Positions 11,053-23,600 of a stretch of 64,000 nucleotides of DNA are shown piece after piece. Within the stretch, counting starts at the first letter, position 1. Each line of letters begins with the position of its first letter. The translations under genes and the position numbers were made by a program. Below the pieces are notes generated by a model that was not told where the DNA came from, made no database searches, and saw only the letters and a list, made by a program, of their open reading frames with translations. This DNA is from Hydractinia symbiolongicarpus (lineage: Eukaryota; Cnidaria; Hydrozoa; Anthoathecata; Hydractiniidae), in NCBI RefSeq assembly GCF_029227915.1, contig NC_079884.1, positions 20,646,001 through 20,710,000 on the forward strand, given 5' to 3'.

Positions 11053-13666
11053 ATGGATACTCTCCTCACGGCCTTCCTGTCATCTGGAATGCAGCATACG
11101 CCACACCAAACAAGTTTTAAAATTCCTGGTCAGAGTTGGATTGATAAAGACAATATAAATTGTATTATCCCATCAGTAGTAGATAATATTTGCATGAAGT
11201 CCATAATCACAAAAGAAAAAGAATATCCATGGCAATATTACAAGATGGCAGCAACAACAGGTCTGTGTGTGTAGCTAGCTAGGGTTATCAGTTCGGGAGA
11301 TGACATATAGGGAAATGGTTTCCCATATAGGAAACTGTTTCCTAAACTAATTTTTTTGATTTTAATTTGCAGTTCCCTTTTGAGTAACCGTTACCCATTC
11401 TTAGAACCATTTTGCGGAAAGAGGCTACAATAATTTTTTTCTTTCTGTTAAAATTTGTGGGAAATTTCACTGTTTCAAATCGGAATCGGAAACTGTGAAG
11501 TTTCCCAAATGGGAAACCGTTTCGCAAATAGGTAGTGGTTTCTCTTTTTCACTCAACTCCTGAACTGCTTATGTATATTCAAATAGATGTGCATATTTTA
11601 CATGGCTAGCCTCACAAATATCAAGGGATATACCCTGTCTATTATTTCCAGGAGAGGCCATGGCTTAGATGGAGTGTCCTAAAGTATTTAATGCTCATTT
11701 TGAGCTACCCAAACCCAATTAGGGTACATGCTGTACTAGACAGCTCACAGCAACATCCAACAGCCCACACAGTGAGCCATCTACCAAATTTCCCTCACAT
11801 GACTTCAGTTAACCCAGGGCTAAGAGTACGGGAGCTATATAACCACTAATCTACGGCGCCAGTTTGTTTTATTCCATTCCTTAATTTGTGAGTGACCCCA
11901 TATGCAAATCAACAGGCAGAAAATGCAGGCATATTAGACCAGTTCATTTTAAAATGTTATTTCTGAGTGCAGCGTTCTTTTGCTGTTAAAATTAAAATAT
12001 AGTTTACATTTAATGAGATTTATGTATTAATAAAAGAAAACTTCTAGCAACGAAAAAATGACTTTCTTTACCCAAAGTCTGCATTTTATTGCCTCTTAAT
12101 ATTTCTGATTTTTTTTTGCACATGCCCATGCACAAGAATTCCATCAAAACATTAAAAGCTATATATATATATATACATATATATGTGTGTATATATTAAT
12201 ATGCCTACAATAAATTCTGCATACCTATAAAATCAGGCCTTTTCAGGAGAGGCGTGCAATAGCACGAGCACACCTACATACATAAGCAAAATGGCTTAGG
12301 CGTGCTATTGATAGCACCTGTAAAATGACAAATTTTATAAGAAGTTAACCAGTGCAGCACACCCAAAACCACACTTAAAATACTTGAGGCGTGCTTTTTG
12401 GCACACACATATTAAAATTTTCCTGAAAAGGCCTGTAAAATCGTTTGCAGCATAACTTTTTTTGCCAATTTAGCATTCTATATGTTTCATGAAGCCTGGT
12501 TTTTTAGTATTTGGCTATGAGCTTAGCCTTGCTCTGAAGATTTGTGATATGTGAATTAAAACATTTTATTTTTATATTGTGTTAACATTTGCTGTCATTT
12601 TAATCAATCTTTACCAGGTTTTCAACAGTTTGGTAACCCAGAACTGTCTACAGAAATTGATGTAAATCCACTAGCCAATACAGAAGTTTCAGGAACCGAG
12701 GCACCATATTCATCATACTTAACCCACCAAATGTATCACAAACTTAAACAAAAAAGAATTTCTTCACTTATTTACATTGCTGCAAGGTGTTGCCTTAAAC
12801 TTGGATGCATGATTACAAGTGAACATTCTGATTTAACACCCCATGAATGTTGTACAGAAATGGCTAATCAAAATATCCACTGTGTTTGTGAAAACCTCCA
12901 AAATGGTAATAGATGTTGTAACTTGCATAATCTTTACATCCAAAATATGAAGATAAATAATAACAGTATATCATGGACAGTTACGTACTTAAAAAATGAT
13001 TCTTGCAATTATGAGATCAGTGTTGCCAATCCCATATATGACATTTCAATGGAATCTACCAATTTTGTTGATATATCTACCGACTCCTTTGAAATTGAAT
13101 TCTCCAGCCATGGCAGTGACACTGAAAATGTATTTGAATTGGAATCGAATTGCTTGCAAGGGTTCACTTTTCATATACATGGTGGTAGTGTTGAAGGTAG
13201 TAATGATGATGACAGCGAAGGTGATAATGAAAGTTTGGTTTATGAAACTTCTGATGATGAAGATGATGATGAATATTGCTTTTATTCCTTCGAAGTTGAA
13301 CCTGTTGAGAGTATGTCATGTGACACAAGTGGTATATTTCATGAAGATATCCCTGCTATGCTTGATATCAGAGTCAATACTTCAAAACAAAAGAACATAT
13401 CTAAGTATCATCAAAAGTGCGTATGTGGAATGGAAAATGAACCAAGTAAGAATAATATAAAGGATAACAACAACCAAAAGAAAAAAGTATCTTTTACCAA
13501 AGATGTAGAAGTTCATCATTTAATCGCTTGGAAGCATGCTTACAACCAATCTCGCAAAAGTTTCTGGGTTAAAATTGCTAATGATAGAGCTCATTTTCTA
13601 AGACGTATTCAAAATGTGGAGAAGGTTTTAGATCCTATTCTTCGAAGTAAACTAGAACATTGTTAA
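11053..13666 (+). CDS. PPP1R15: PPP1R15-type (GADD34/CReP) eIF2alpha phosphatase regulatory subunit
   Basis: PPP1R15 proteins bring protein phosphatase 1 to phosphorylated eIF2alpha and so end the integrated stress response. Two exons: 11053-11260 and 12618-13666 (donor GTCTGT, acceptor TTACCAG, phase 1), predicting 418 aa. The C-terminus holds the PP1-docking RVxF motif as KVSF (residues 359-362; nt 13484-13495). The PPP1R15-specific eIF2alpha/actin-binding helix follows, with WKHAYNQSRKSFWVKIANDR and then AHFLRRIQNVE. This matches the family layout in which the conserved functional core is the last ~65 residues. The middle is strongly acidic (Asp/Glu run at nt 13200-13275), as in vertebrate members. 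The N-terminal half is Cys-rich and not recognisable. Length is shorter than mammalian R15A/B (600-700 aa). Candidate polyadenylation signal AATAAA at 14135-14140. Family call is confident; A versus B type cannot be assigned outside vertebrates. Confidence 0.9.
11300..11550. repeat. Imperfect inverted repeat in PPP1R15 intron
   Basis: The stretch begins with GGAAATGGTTTCCCATATAG and ends with a near-complement, TTTCCCAAATGGGAAACCG. The arms are separated by about 130 bp. It looks like a small foldback element. No target duplication is obvious. Confidence 0.45.
11586..11860 (-). repeat. SINE, copy 1 (box B region deleted)
   Basis: This is about 80% similar by eye to the copy at 17497-17834, beginning GATGTGCATATTTTACATGG on the plus strand. 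It lacks the ~65 bp segment that in the other copy contains the tRNA-like box B (complement of GGTTCGATTCC), so this copy could not be transcribed by RNA polymerase III from that promoter. It lies in the PPP1R15 intron. Confidence 0.7.
12158..12201. repeat. TA/TG-rich microsatellite
   Basis: Alternating TA runs with a few TG and CA steps, in the PPP1R15 intron just before a small MITE. Confidence 0.8.
12234..12435. mobile_element. MITE, 202 bp, with perfect 15-bp terminal inverted repeats and 6-bp target duplication
   Basis: The left end CAGGCCTTTTCAGGA and right end TCCTGAAAAGGCCTG are exact reverse complements. TAAAAT lies immediately outside both ends, consistent with a target-site duplication. 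The inside has shorter inverted copies of GGCGTGC/GCACGCC-like words. There is no ORF. It is inserted in the PPP1R15 intron. The intact ends suggest a fairly recent insertion. Confidence 0.85.
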
Positions 13667-16600
13667 ATAATCACATCTCGTTTTACTTTTGTCAATTTAA
13701 ATTAATATTTTTTTGGCATTAATTTTCAGTTCCAGTTGAAGTTTTTTCTATTTGAAGATTTTAATCTTATGTATTTTATTAATCGTATGTATTTTAACTT
13801 ACAAAACATATTTTGGAAAAGAGTGATACTAAACATATAAATATAAATACAACATATAAATGTATTATTTATATACAATAACTTGAAGTAGTTTGTAAAG
13901 CACCCTGCGTATTTATAATTTTCTTAATATATATATTTTTTTATGCGGGAATATTTATCTTCAAATTTTACTTGGGAATACTTTATTGGAAGAAATCTTC
14001 AAAAGAGAAATGTTATTTTCGGAGATCAGTCCCGTGTAAATATTTTTTTCGCCCCAACTGCGAAAAAGACAAAAAGAATGATGGTGCAGGTACATCCTCT
14101 GTTTCGATTGGTGTTTAGCGAAGATTATGAATGTAATAAATAAAATTGGGAAAGTTTACAACAATATAGAAACTTGCTTTAGATCGCTAGAGGACTGTAC
14201 ACAAAAGCACAAAAATCAAAATATACCGTGGATCAGGGAAAATAAGGTTATTTTATCAGAGCAACATCCTAATTTGTATTTATTGTTAATCAGTGTATGT
14301 GATTTTTGTATACTTTGTGAAACTCCCAGAAACTCCAAGTATATTCACTGATTTTTCGTGTGAATTAGGGAAAAACATGTTTTTCACCCTTTACCTTGCG
14401 AATTTAATATATATAAGGTCACGTGACTAAGTCGAACTTTCAACACAAATCAATCGATGCCAGGAAGATACAAAAATTTCGCCAATAACAATTTGTTTTT
14501 TTCTCTTTAAATGTGGTCAGCGTTTGTAAATGTGGATTACTAATGAAATTGTTACTGGTTTGTTTGATTTGATTTGTATTCATTGAAGTACAGGAATGAA
14601 ATTCAGCAAATGAATTTCTAAACTTCATATTTTTTTGAAAAATTTTTTTCCTATAAATTTTCCTGTGAGGTCAGCATACAATTTCATCATCTCTTGTAAT
14701 TACATCATCTCTTGTAATTACATCGTGAAATTTTCAAAATTATGCAAATTCAGCAAGTATTATGACAAAATAATATAAGCTTACAAGATGACTTATCATT
14801 ATTTACCGTGATAGGGTAGTGATAATATTTTCCCCCATGTCCGTATCTGTGCACATTTTCAATCAAATATTGAAATCTGTGTATGTCTTTAATAACTGTT
14901 TCTTGAAACCAATTAACCTTCGGAGATGAAATACAATGATTTTCGTTAAGAATTGGGTTAAAAAATTAAAAAACGTATTAAGCTATTTCACAAGATTTTA
15001 GGAGGCGTCATCGCCACCGTAATTTCCCGCGTGCGATCTTACAAAATTAAATGTAGGTAAGCAAGAAGAAAATTCCGTTACCCTTGTACACAGGGCCACT
15101 GATTTGGTATGGAGAAGTTCTTTCAAAATTCAGGCCGAGTATGTAAAACCGTAGCAAAGTATTATCAAGGGTTGTGGGGTTGTACAAGGTGAAGCAGGCG
15201 TTTTGTGTTTTTGCTGTAAAAGGAGCTAAAGTCTTCCCAAAAGTAAGGTTTTTAGTTATCAAAAGTCCTTTTTAGATTAGAAACGAATGTTTATTTATAG
15301 CCCAATAAATAACAGTCACATCCGTAGTTTTAACACTTGAACATGCGGATGTTAGAGCATGCGGATGGAAAATACGTCCGTTTAGTACGATCCAATCCTT
15401 TCAATATCTGACAGGATTTCCAAAATCAAAACTTCTTTATCTACCTTAGGTAGCATACAATTGCTTTGACATTCTAGCTATTTGAAGTGCTCCCTGCAAT
15501 TGGACCTGACCTAGGTAAACCATGTTGGAAAAGAAACTTTTTGATGTAACCATACCCTTGGTTGTTTTAGGCGTTTAAACTCAAAACCACGGAAGTTTAA
15601 ACGTTTTTCTTCCCTTTTTTCAGAATTTCATTCATTGGAATCTAAAAACTGGGGGACGTTTCAGGCGTTTTTTCTTCCCCATCTGTGACTTTCATTCATT
15701 TGGAACCTTAAAACCCGCGACGTTTTAGGCGAATTGACATTTTGCCTAAGATCGCCCCAGGTTTGCTTGCTGTTTGAATAAAGTATAAATGAAAAAATCA
15801 ATAAAACATCATGAGGTCGAAATCGCGGATGCGAAACCAATTTACAAAAATAATTCAGTTTTTTTATAGATTATTGTATCTATAGAATTTTTTTTTCTAG
15901 GCCACAAAATTAGGCTTAGGCAAATATGCCTAGGCTGCCTAGCCCTAGAGATCCGTCCCTGAGTCTTAAGTAACTACACAGCAATTTTCTTGGTCTTTTT
16001 TTGGTGTCACACTGTTCTTCTTTGTCCTTTTGTTTTTAACAGCAATACCACATTTTTACCAATTGTTTAGCCGCCAAAATAAACTGCTTTATCGAGGTTG
16101 TTCAAAGGCATCTTTGCTTATACTACTTTACACAGAGGTAACATTATGCAGCGAGAAAATGAACTTGTTGTTTGTTGTGGTGTTGCTGAGCGCGATCGCG
16201 CCCCATTTTGAATTTAATGCGCGGTCAGGGCAAAGTTAGTGTACGCAAGAATTTGATTTGGTGAACACACTGGAAGAAAGGGATGCTAACAAATTTTAAA
16301 AATAATTATGAATAAAAATCAAGTGGCATTTTAATTTCCTTATATGAATGGCAACGTTCGGCCACCATACAGCACCAAACCAAACGCAACACCTACAACA
16401 ACACACAAGTTCATTTTCTTCTCGCTACATAATGTTACCTCTGTTTCACTCGTTTTACGGCAAAAATTCGTCACGTGACCGTGACAAGTCCTGGGCACGA
16501 GGTTAGTGCGAAACTGGACCTAGCACTGCTTAACTATGATGGAGATACAATACACCTCCGTCATAGTAGTCACACGCTTTATGTTTACGTTTTAAATCCC

Positions 16601-16681
16601 ATTCAAGTTTTGCTTCACACTACATACAGCAAGAGAGTTCTAGGCGCGAATAGCATACTTCGTCAAGAAGAACACCCCAAG
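13667..16681. other. Intergenic, PPP1R15 to tetraspanin
   Basis: No convincing gene. It contains the PPP1R15 3' UTR (candidate AATAAA at 14135), an 18-bp unit (CATCATCTCTTGTAATTA) repeated twice near 14683-14720, a diverged tandem pair of about 75-100 bp near 15565-15740 (shared words GGCGTTT and TTTCATTCATT), and a foldback pair at 16132-16444. The tetraspanin promoter and 5' UTR must lie at its right end. Confidence 0.6.
16132..16444. repeat. Foldback repeat, ~57-bp arms
   Basis: The left arm (16132-16187) and right arm (16386-16444) are near-perfect reverse complements, starting ACAGAGGTAACATTATG and ending CATAATGTTACCTCTGT. About 200 bp separates them. No transposase is encoded. It is probably a foldback or MITE insertion immediately upstream of the tetraspanin gene. 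Confidence 0.75.
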
Positions 16682-19600
16682 ATGGGTACTGGAAAATTGT
16701 GTATAAAGTATCTACTATTTTCATTTAATGTAGTATTTTGGGTAAGTAATTACAGCTTATTTTCCTAAATTAGGCAACAAATAATTCCAACCTAATTAAG
16801 CCTACGTTTACATGTGGGCCAAATGAAATTTCATCCTGGGATGAAACCTTTTTTTTTACATCTCTATTTCACCCCTTTTGAGCATCAACTTTCACAGAAT
16901 TTTTTTAATGTGAGTTTATAAGCTTCCCCTTGTTAAAGATGTAAAATTGGTGAACGGTAGAGCAAGGGTTTCATGATGCTAGCTAGCTAACTATTATTCG
17001 AAAATTGTAGACCTGTTTTTGGAAAAATGCCTGACAAATATTTCCAATTAGCACATCAGAATGTTGCTAGCAGACAAAGTTTCTATTTCTGACAAGTATT
17101 TCCAATTAGCACATCAGAATGTATGCTAGCAGATAAAGTTTCTATTTCTTACGTATATACTACAACTTCTTTTTTAGCTAGTGGTCTAACATCTAGCTAA
17201 CATATTTTATCTTTTTTAATTAGTAATGGCTTAAATATAGCTGGCTTATAAAATTAAGGTTCAAACCTTTATTTTATTTTAAAAAAAATATTTTTAGCTC
17301 ACCCAAACTATGACAAGTTTAATGTTTAAAGTTTAATGTTTACATTTTTGATGTTATTATTTGTATGCATGTTTAAAAATATCAGAAAAATCGACAGGCA
17401 AAGCATGTTAATTCCCTATAAGCCATTTCAGAATTAGGATGCCATCTTCCGTTTTTTATCAAGGTAAGCCGAATTAAAGGCAAGGAGAGATAGATGGATG
17501 TGCATATTTTACATGGCTAACCTCACAAATATCGAGGGATAACCCTGTCTATTATTTCCAGGAGGGCCCATGACTTAGATGGAGAGTCCTAGAGTATTTA
17601 ATGCTCATTTTGAGTTACACAAACCCAATTGGGGCCCGCGCTCTACTAGACAACTTCCGGCAACGTCCAACGGCCCACACAGTAAGCCATATGCCCAATT
17701 TCCCTCACATGGCTTGGGTTAACCCAGGGCTATTGTAACATTCACTCGACAATGTTGAATCGACGTCAAGAGGAATCGAACCCTGGTCTCCCGCACAGAG
17801 TACGAGAGCTATGACCATTAAACTACTGCGTCACAAATCTTTGACACTGACATAGCTTTTTTTGCCTACAATATATATACTAACATGAAGAGGCTTGTTT
17901 AAGAGATTTTAGACTTTCTTGGCTGTGTGTTCTTATGTGTCAATGTCATATTTGGCACTCTCAGGTAAAAATAATATGCAGGTCAAAAACATGCCAAATC
18001 CAAGGTGATTCAGAAATTTGCCTAGGTCCAGGTGGCCAGGATTAAATACCTATGCCTGGTTTTATGGCTTCCCACATGCATTTTTCATCTGTAAGTGTTT
18101 TAAAAACAAAAAAGCCATGTTTTATTTTTGCACTTGAAAAATAGAAAGAAACATTCAACTAGATGTTTTAGAATTTTTTAGAATTCTTTGTGGCATTTGT
18201 ATTTTGATAAAAAAAAATCAGTTAAAAGTGACATCATTTTTTTCATTAATAAATGATATGCCATTGTTAATATATACTAGAATCACAGGTATATTATACT
18301 ATAAATATATATACAATTCCCTTAATAATTCATAATACTCAATAATTCACATAGGTCGTTTGATAAAAAAATAACTCCTGTTAAATATATTGTGCATTTA
18401 TGATTCATAATAGAAAGGTGAAAATATTAAGGCGTGTTTATTATTTAAAATTCTGGATTCATTTTTACTTCTTGTCCAGTTTCCCTGTGTTCTCAGGCCC
18501 AATGCTCTCAGTATTATTGCAAAATGTTTATTTTAGCTGGCTGGTTTAGCAGCTATTGGGGCTGGCATATGGATGTTGTTTGACCCTGGTAGATTCAATG
18601 ATTTTCTAGGAAAATACACATTTACAATACCTGCTTCAATATTAATAGCAACTGGTCTATTTGTGACATGTGTTGGGTTTTGTGGATGTTGGGGTGCAAT
18701 AAGAGAAAACAAATGCATGCTTGGCACAGTAAGTATTTGTATCAATGTGTGTATCCTGCTGATATTAGACATCTAACTATTATATATGTTAGCTTTTTTA
18801 ATTCAAATAAAAAATATCTCATTCACAATTGCATGTAACTTAAACTACTAAACCATTTGATGATAACCAAACTTAGCCTGGACCTGCAAAAAAGGAAGGG
18901 AAAAAACTTTTTACTGAGAGTGTATTTTACCCAAACGCAATGTGGCAAAATCTTGTAGAATCCTAAATTTAGTAAATAAAATATTTTCCTGTAATCTTCA
19001 ATATTAATAGCAGCTGAAACTTAAAAAAAAAATTGTATTAAATAGTAAATGTTCTGGGACAATTTGGGATTTGAATAATATACAAGATTTTAAAAACATT
19101 TTCATATGATTTGACTTTTTTTTTAGTATTTTACAATGCTGTTGTTGATATTTTGTGCTGAAGTAGCTGCTGGGGTGCTGGGTTTCTTGTATCGTGATAA
19201 GGTAGGAAGATGTATTGGAACAAGTATTGGATTTTTTATAAGACAATAAACCCAAAAGATATTAGGCAACTTTGTGATGTTTTATTGACATATTTTCTGT
19301 TTTTGTTTTCTTTGTGCAGATAAAGGATGAAGTGACCTCTGAATCACAGTCAGTAATACAAAATAAATATGGAACTGGTGATAAAGATATAGATTATGCT
19401 GTAGACACTGTACAAGAAAAGGTAGTTTATTTGTTTTGAGTGCTTTTTTTAATGTTTCTTTAAGATCATATATTTTTTATGTAATAATTCACTGCCTGTC
19501 TTGTGAAAGTAATAATCAATTTTCCTATCAATTTCAGTTTCACAGTTTAAAATTAATCACTAGCTTGTGTTAATTGGATGGTGGTCTTATTGATATGTTT

Positions 19601-20662
19601 TTATTTATGAGAGGAACGAGTGTTTTATGCATCAAATTTTCTGGCAATCCTTTTTTGTTGACTTCTAAGATGTCTGAGCACACAGGTGTGTTTCTCTAAT
19701 AAGAATTAAACAAATAAGATTTGTTTGATTTTTTGTGTAAAGTAGTTATGTATAAAAAGTGCTGACATCAGTAAGAATATATATATAATGTCAAACTTAG
19801 GCAGTTTTTTTAGCATTGAACAGACTAAATCATTAAAGCGAGAAGTGATTTGACATATAATACTATTTTCCCTATCCTGTGTTCAAGCTCTGTCCAGTGT
19901 TACAAGTAGTTTTCTCAGAGAATGAATTCTAAAATTTTAGTTGTACTTGTGCATGGAGTTGATTTTAATATATGGTCTGCAAATTACTATATTGCTACCC
20001 AATTAAGCTTAAAACGCCATGAATTTATGCTATACTTATCTGAACCCAAAAATAACATTGACAATTTTTCCAGCTATAGGTAGTAAAGTCATGATTTTTG
20101 CCTGGCCTAATTGGAAAAAATTAACAATTAAATCTTATACTAATTTTTAATCTCACTGTGTAAAAATTTTAGCTTGAATGTTGTGGTGCTAATGGTTATG
20201 GTGATTATACTCCTTCTTCCAAGTGGTATTTAAACAGAGGAAGTGCCATCTATTATGTGCCACCATCTTGCTGCTCCACGCAATCAAAATGTCTGAAAAC
20301 GACAGACACAAATGTTGTTTATACCAAAGTATGTTCCATTTTTTATTTATTCTTGTTTTGTATTTTTAAGGAAGAGCGAAACAATTTGGTATATATAATG
20401 TGTTTAAAGTGTACGCGGATGGATAAAACAAATATTCGATGTAAATGGTTGTTGCTTTTGTTTATCCCAGTTGTCTGATGCAACTTAAAATCCTGCTCTT
20501 GTTGTTGCTGTTGTCGTCGTCGTTAATCATTTACATCTATTTTAGGGTTGTATTGACGAACTTGTTAAATATACTAAGGACAACATGATGATCTTAGGAG
20601 GCATTGGAATAGGATTAGCATGCGTGCAGGTAGACATTATTTTAACTTCGCATAGCCAGTAA
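16682..20662 (+). CDS. Tetraspanin family membrane protein (3' end uncertain)
   Basis: Tetraspanins are four-pass membrane organisers with two extracellular loops. Exons: 16682-16741, 18537-18728, 19127-19201, 19320-19421, 20173-20328, 20546-20629. All junctions are phase 0 with GT-AG borders, giving 223 residues. TM1 begins CIKYLLFSFNVVFW and continues across the first intron as LAGLAAIGAGIW. TM2 is IPASILIATGLFVTCVGF followed by CGCWGAIREN. TM3 is YFTMLLLIFCAEVAAGVLGF. The large loop has the hallmark CCG (LECCGANG) plus PSCC, KC and GC, six cysteines in all. TM4 starts MMILGGIGIGLACVQ. In most tetraspanins an intron follows here, but no typical final exon (second half of TM4 plus cytosolic tail) was found downstream. 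If the GTAGAC at 20630 is not used as a donor, translation ends at 20662 after ten more residues, giving 233 aa. Which tetraspanin subfamily is unclear. Confidence 0.9.
17032..17149. repeat. 58-bp tandem duplication
   Basis: Two copies start at 17032 and 17090. They share TTTCCAATTAGCACATCAGA and differ at a few positions. They lie in tetraspanin intron 1. Confidence 0.85.
17497..17834 (-). repeat. tRNA-derived SINE, copy 2 (with tRNA-like head)
   Basis: Read on the minus strand, the element begins with a tRNA-like head. Box A-like TAGTTTAATGG is followed ~35 nt later by box B-like GGTTCGATTCC, the spacing of an RNA polymerase III internal promoter. The body matches 11586-11860. It lies in intron 1 of the tetraspanin gene, antisense to it. 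Confidence 0.75.
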
Positions 20663-23600
20663 TAATTCAAAATTGGTACAGTAGACGTCCGTTAATTCGA
20701 ACACGCAAGGGACTAAATTATTTGTTCGAATTAAGGAATGTTCGAATTATCGGAAGTTCAGAAAAAACAAGAATTTTAATAAACGTTAAAGGTTTTTATG
20801 CTGATATAACTTAATTACAACTTTAGTACAAATTTTTATTAAAATCTTTTAACGTTGTTTGCTTGGCGATGGTAAACTTCATTTTATTGGAAATGCCAAT
20901 TTAATTGATAAATTGAAAGAAATTTTGCCACCATTGATGCAATAAAAATGAATAAATATGAAAACATTTTTTTATTTTTCCATTAAATTTTATTTATCGA
21001 TACACAAAATTTCGAATTAACGAGCATAATGCCAGCCTTCGGACTAAAAATTGGTCGAATTAGCGAAATGTTCGAATTAGCGAAGTTCGAATTAAGCAGC
21101 TGAAAATATAAGACTTTATTAAACCAAACTCAATGGACTTGGAAATTTGTTCGAAATAACGGAAAGTTCGAATTAAGCGGCATACGAACTAACGGACGTC
21201 TACTATATGTGTATTAAAGGATGCCTTAAGTCTTGCTAGAGCTTGCATTTTTTTTGCCCCTCCCCCTTAAATCTGTGCATCCGCTTCTCTAGTTATGTTT
21301 TTACTTTGGTTCTAAACTGCAAAAATTGTGGCTTCATCGTTTATCTTGTTTATATTTTTTATAACAATTTAGTTACTGGGGATGTGTTTCGCTTGCTGTC
21401 TTTTCTTTGCAATCGACGATTACTGAAGTGTTATGAACGCTGATTGAAGACGTATTAACCTGTTTCATATATTGGCAAATTACTGTTTTCTAAATAGTTA
21501 ATCTCGTTAATACGTATAGCAATAAGGCAAAAAGATGTTAATATATATGTATACTATTTTTAAAAAAATGGTATCAACTTTGATGTTTTTCCGAATCTAT
21601 TAGTTTTTTTGTTGAGTGTTTTTGCAGTTTTAGCGAAATTGTTAAAGAAATCCCACTAAAGTCGTAAGTTCGCGAAAAACGTATAATTTACCGAAACACT
21701 TATTGCGGCTATCTTATCGTAACTTATGTGTATGTTTCAGTAAAAGTGTTGTCATAGCTAATTTCTCAACGCTAATTTTCCCTACAAAGATGTTTCAATG
21801 ACGTTTACCATAAGGGCAAATCTCATGAATATAAAGTAAGATTTTGTGCATTATAATGTATATAGGAACTCAGCATTTTCTCTACATCCTGGCTTGTAAA
21901 ATGGCATGGGGTTTAGTGAAAAGGTTGTATAAGTTAAGTATGTTTTATACGAATTTTACACTCCTCTGTATATATTTAAAGAAAAATGTTATTACGTAAA
22001 ATGATATATTAAAAATAAAATATTTCTTTTGTGGGTATATAGTACCACTAATGGTTTCAGTTTTAACTGCACTGCTTTTTATTTTGAAGTTATTAGTTAT
22101 GTTTCTCAAAGAGCAAAAAAGGTTTTTTCTTTATTTACTTTTTTTAGTTTTAGCTTTTATTTATGTTTTTTCCCGGTGTTATTATTTCGAACCTTTTTGT
22201 ATTTAGTAATAATTTCTATTCATATCCTGGGAAAAATTGTTATTTCTTTGTGAATACCCATATTTTAAACACGATCTGGAAGGGTGTTTTTAATTACCTT
22301 TGTCCCACTTGCTTGGCTCGAGAGTTTATAAGCCTTCTTGTTTTGTCATGACACCTGTGGGCTACCAAAAGTTTACTTCAAAAAAATCAACCTTTTGTGA
22401 TGAACTTGAGGGCGGCCTGTGATAAAGGTTTCAGGTCAGAGAAGCTGGAAATGAGGGCGAAAACCATGCACATTTATCAGGCCTAATTCAAGAAAATTAA
22501 AAGTGCTATGAAGAAATTTCAGACAAAACTGTAATTATATTTAAGTCATATTTTTATTCTCTTATAAAGAGAATGTTGAACTTTTCTTTACAGTTGGTTT
22601 GGTAACAACAACGTAGATGTGTCAAATAAAATGCATATTTAAACAGTATCATCCTAAGAATTTCAAAGGTTTTTGTGATTTTATGTTTTTTCCAAAAAAT
22701 TGTGCAACCTGGTAATCAATTGGGTTTTGTAGCCAACACTAAAAAGTGAACTTTTGTTTTTTTGGTCCAAAATCCACAAATATAAGCTTCGTAAAAAAAT
22801 TATTCGCACAAAAAATTTTTCTTTTAAGAACACATTGCTTTATTTTTGATAAAATTATTTATCAAGCTTGTTGAGTAAAAAATAAAACAGCTGTATGACG
22901 ATTTAAAAATATGTCGTTAGGGAAAGGAAAATCAGAATTTATCAGTGAATGGGAATGTCAAGGCCATGAAATGTAAACGCAGAGTTTAGGAAACTCCTAA
23001 AGTAACTACTTTTGCAAAGTCATTTTTTCATTCACATGTAAGTTTCCTTCAGATTTTTAGCAGTTGCTAAATATAACTGCAAGCAGTGAGTCCATAATTG
23101 TCTTCACTTCCAGAAGACAGTTTGTCTATGACTACGTATGAGGGAATGAAAACAAATTCGACGAACATACCTTTGACTTAAACGCCGAGCATGCGTAGCT
23201 TTGCAAGGTGACATATAAAACTTTGGTTCATTGAGACAAACCTTATATAACGTGATTAGGCCTTTTTTAGGCCCATGTTATAAAAAAGGGAACAGGCGCT
23301 GGGAACAAGGTTGGAAAAGTATATGGTGTTAATATATCTCATTTGTAAAACGTCACATTAATTATTTGTTGATGTTTGACGTTTATAAGGCAATCAAGAC
23401 TAATTGAAGTACGTAGTCACGAGCAAATAATTTGGCAACTATTATAGGAAAAAAAACGTAACCCAGTCCATCCGGGACCAAAATTGTTCAAATTCCCGAA
23501 AACGAAGCAAACTCACTAATTTACGGATCAATACACTAATAACGCCATCAAAGCATTTTAACTCGAAGATCCTACACACATGCTTGTTTGTCTGCCTTAT

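Noticed and set aside
10785-11120. 111-aa hydrophobic plus-strand ORF as a separate membrane protein gene
   Set aside because: Composition and position fit a 5' leader frame of PPP1R15; kept only as a possible uORF.
12996-13460. 154-aa ORF in a second frame inside PPP1R15 exon 2
   Set aside because: Shadow of the real PPP1R15 frame; Met/Leu-rich content comes from reading GAT/GAA codons out of frame.
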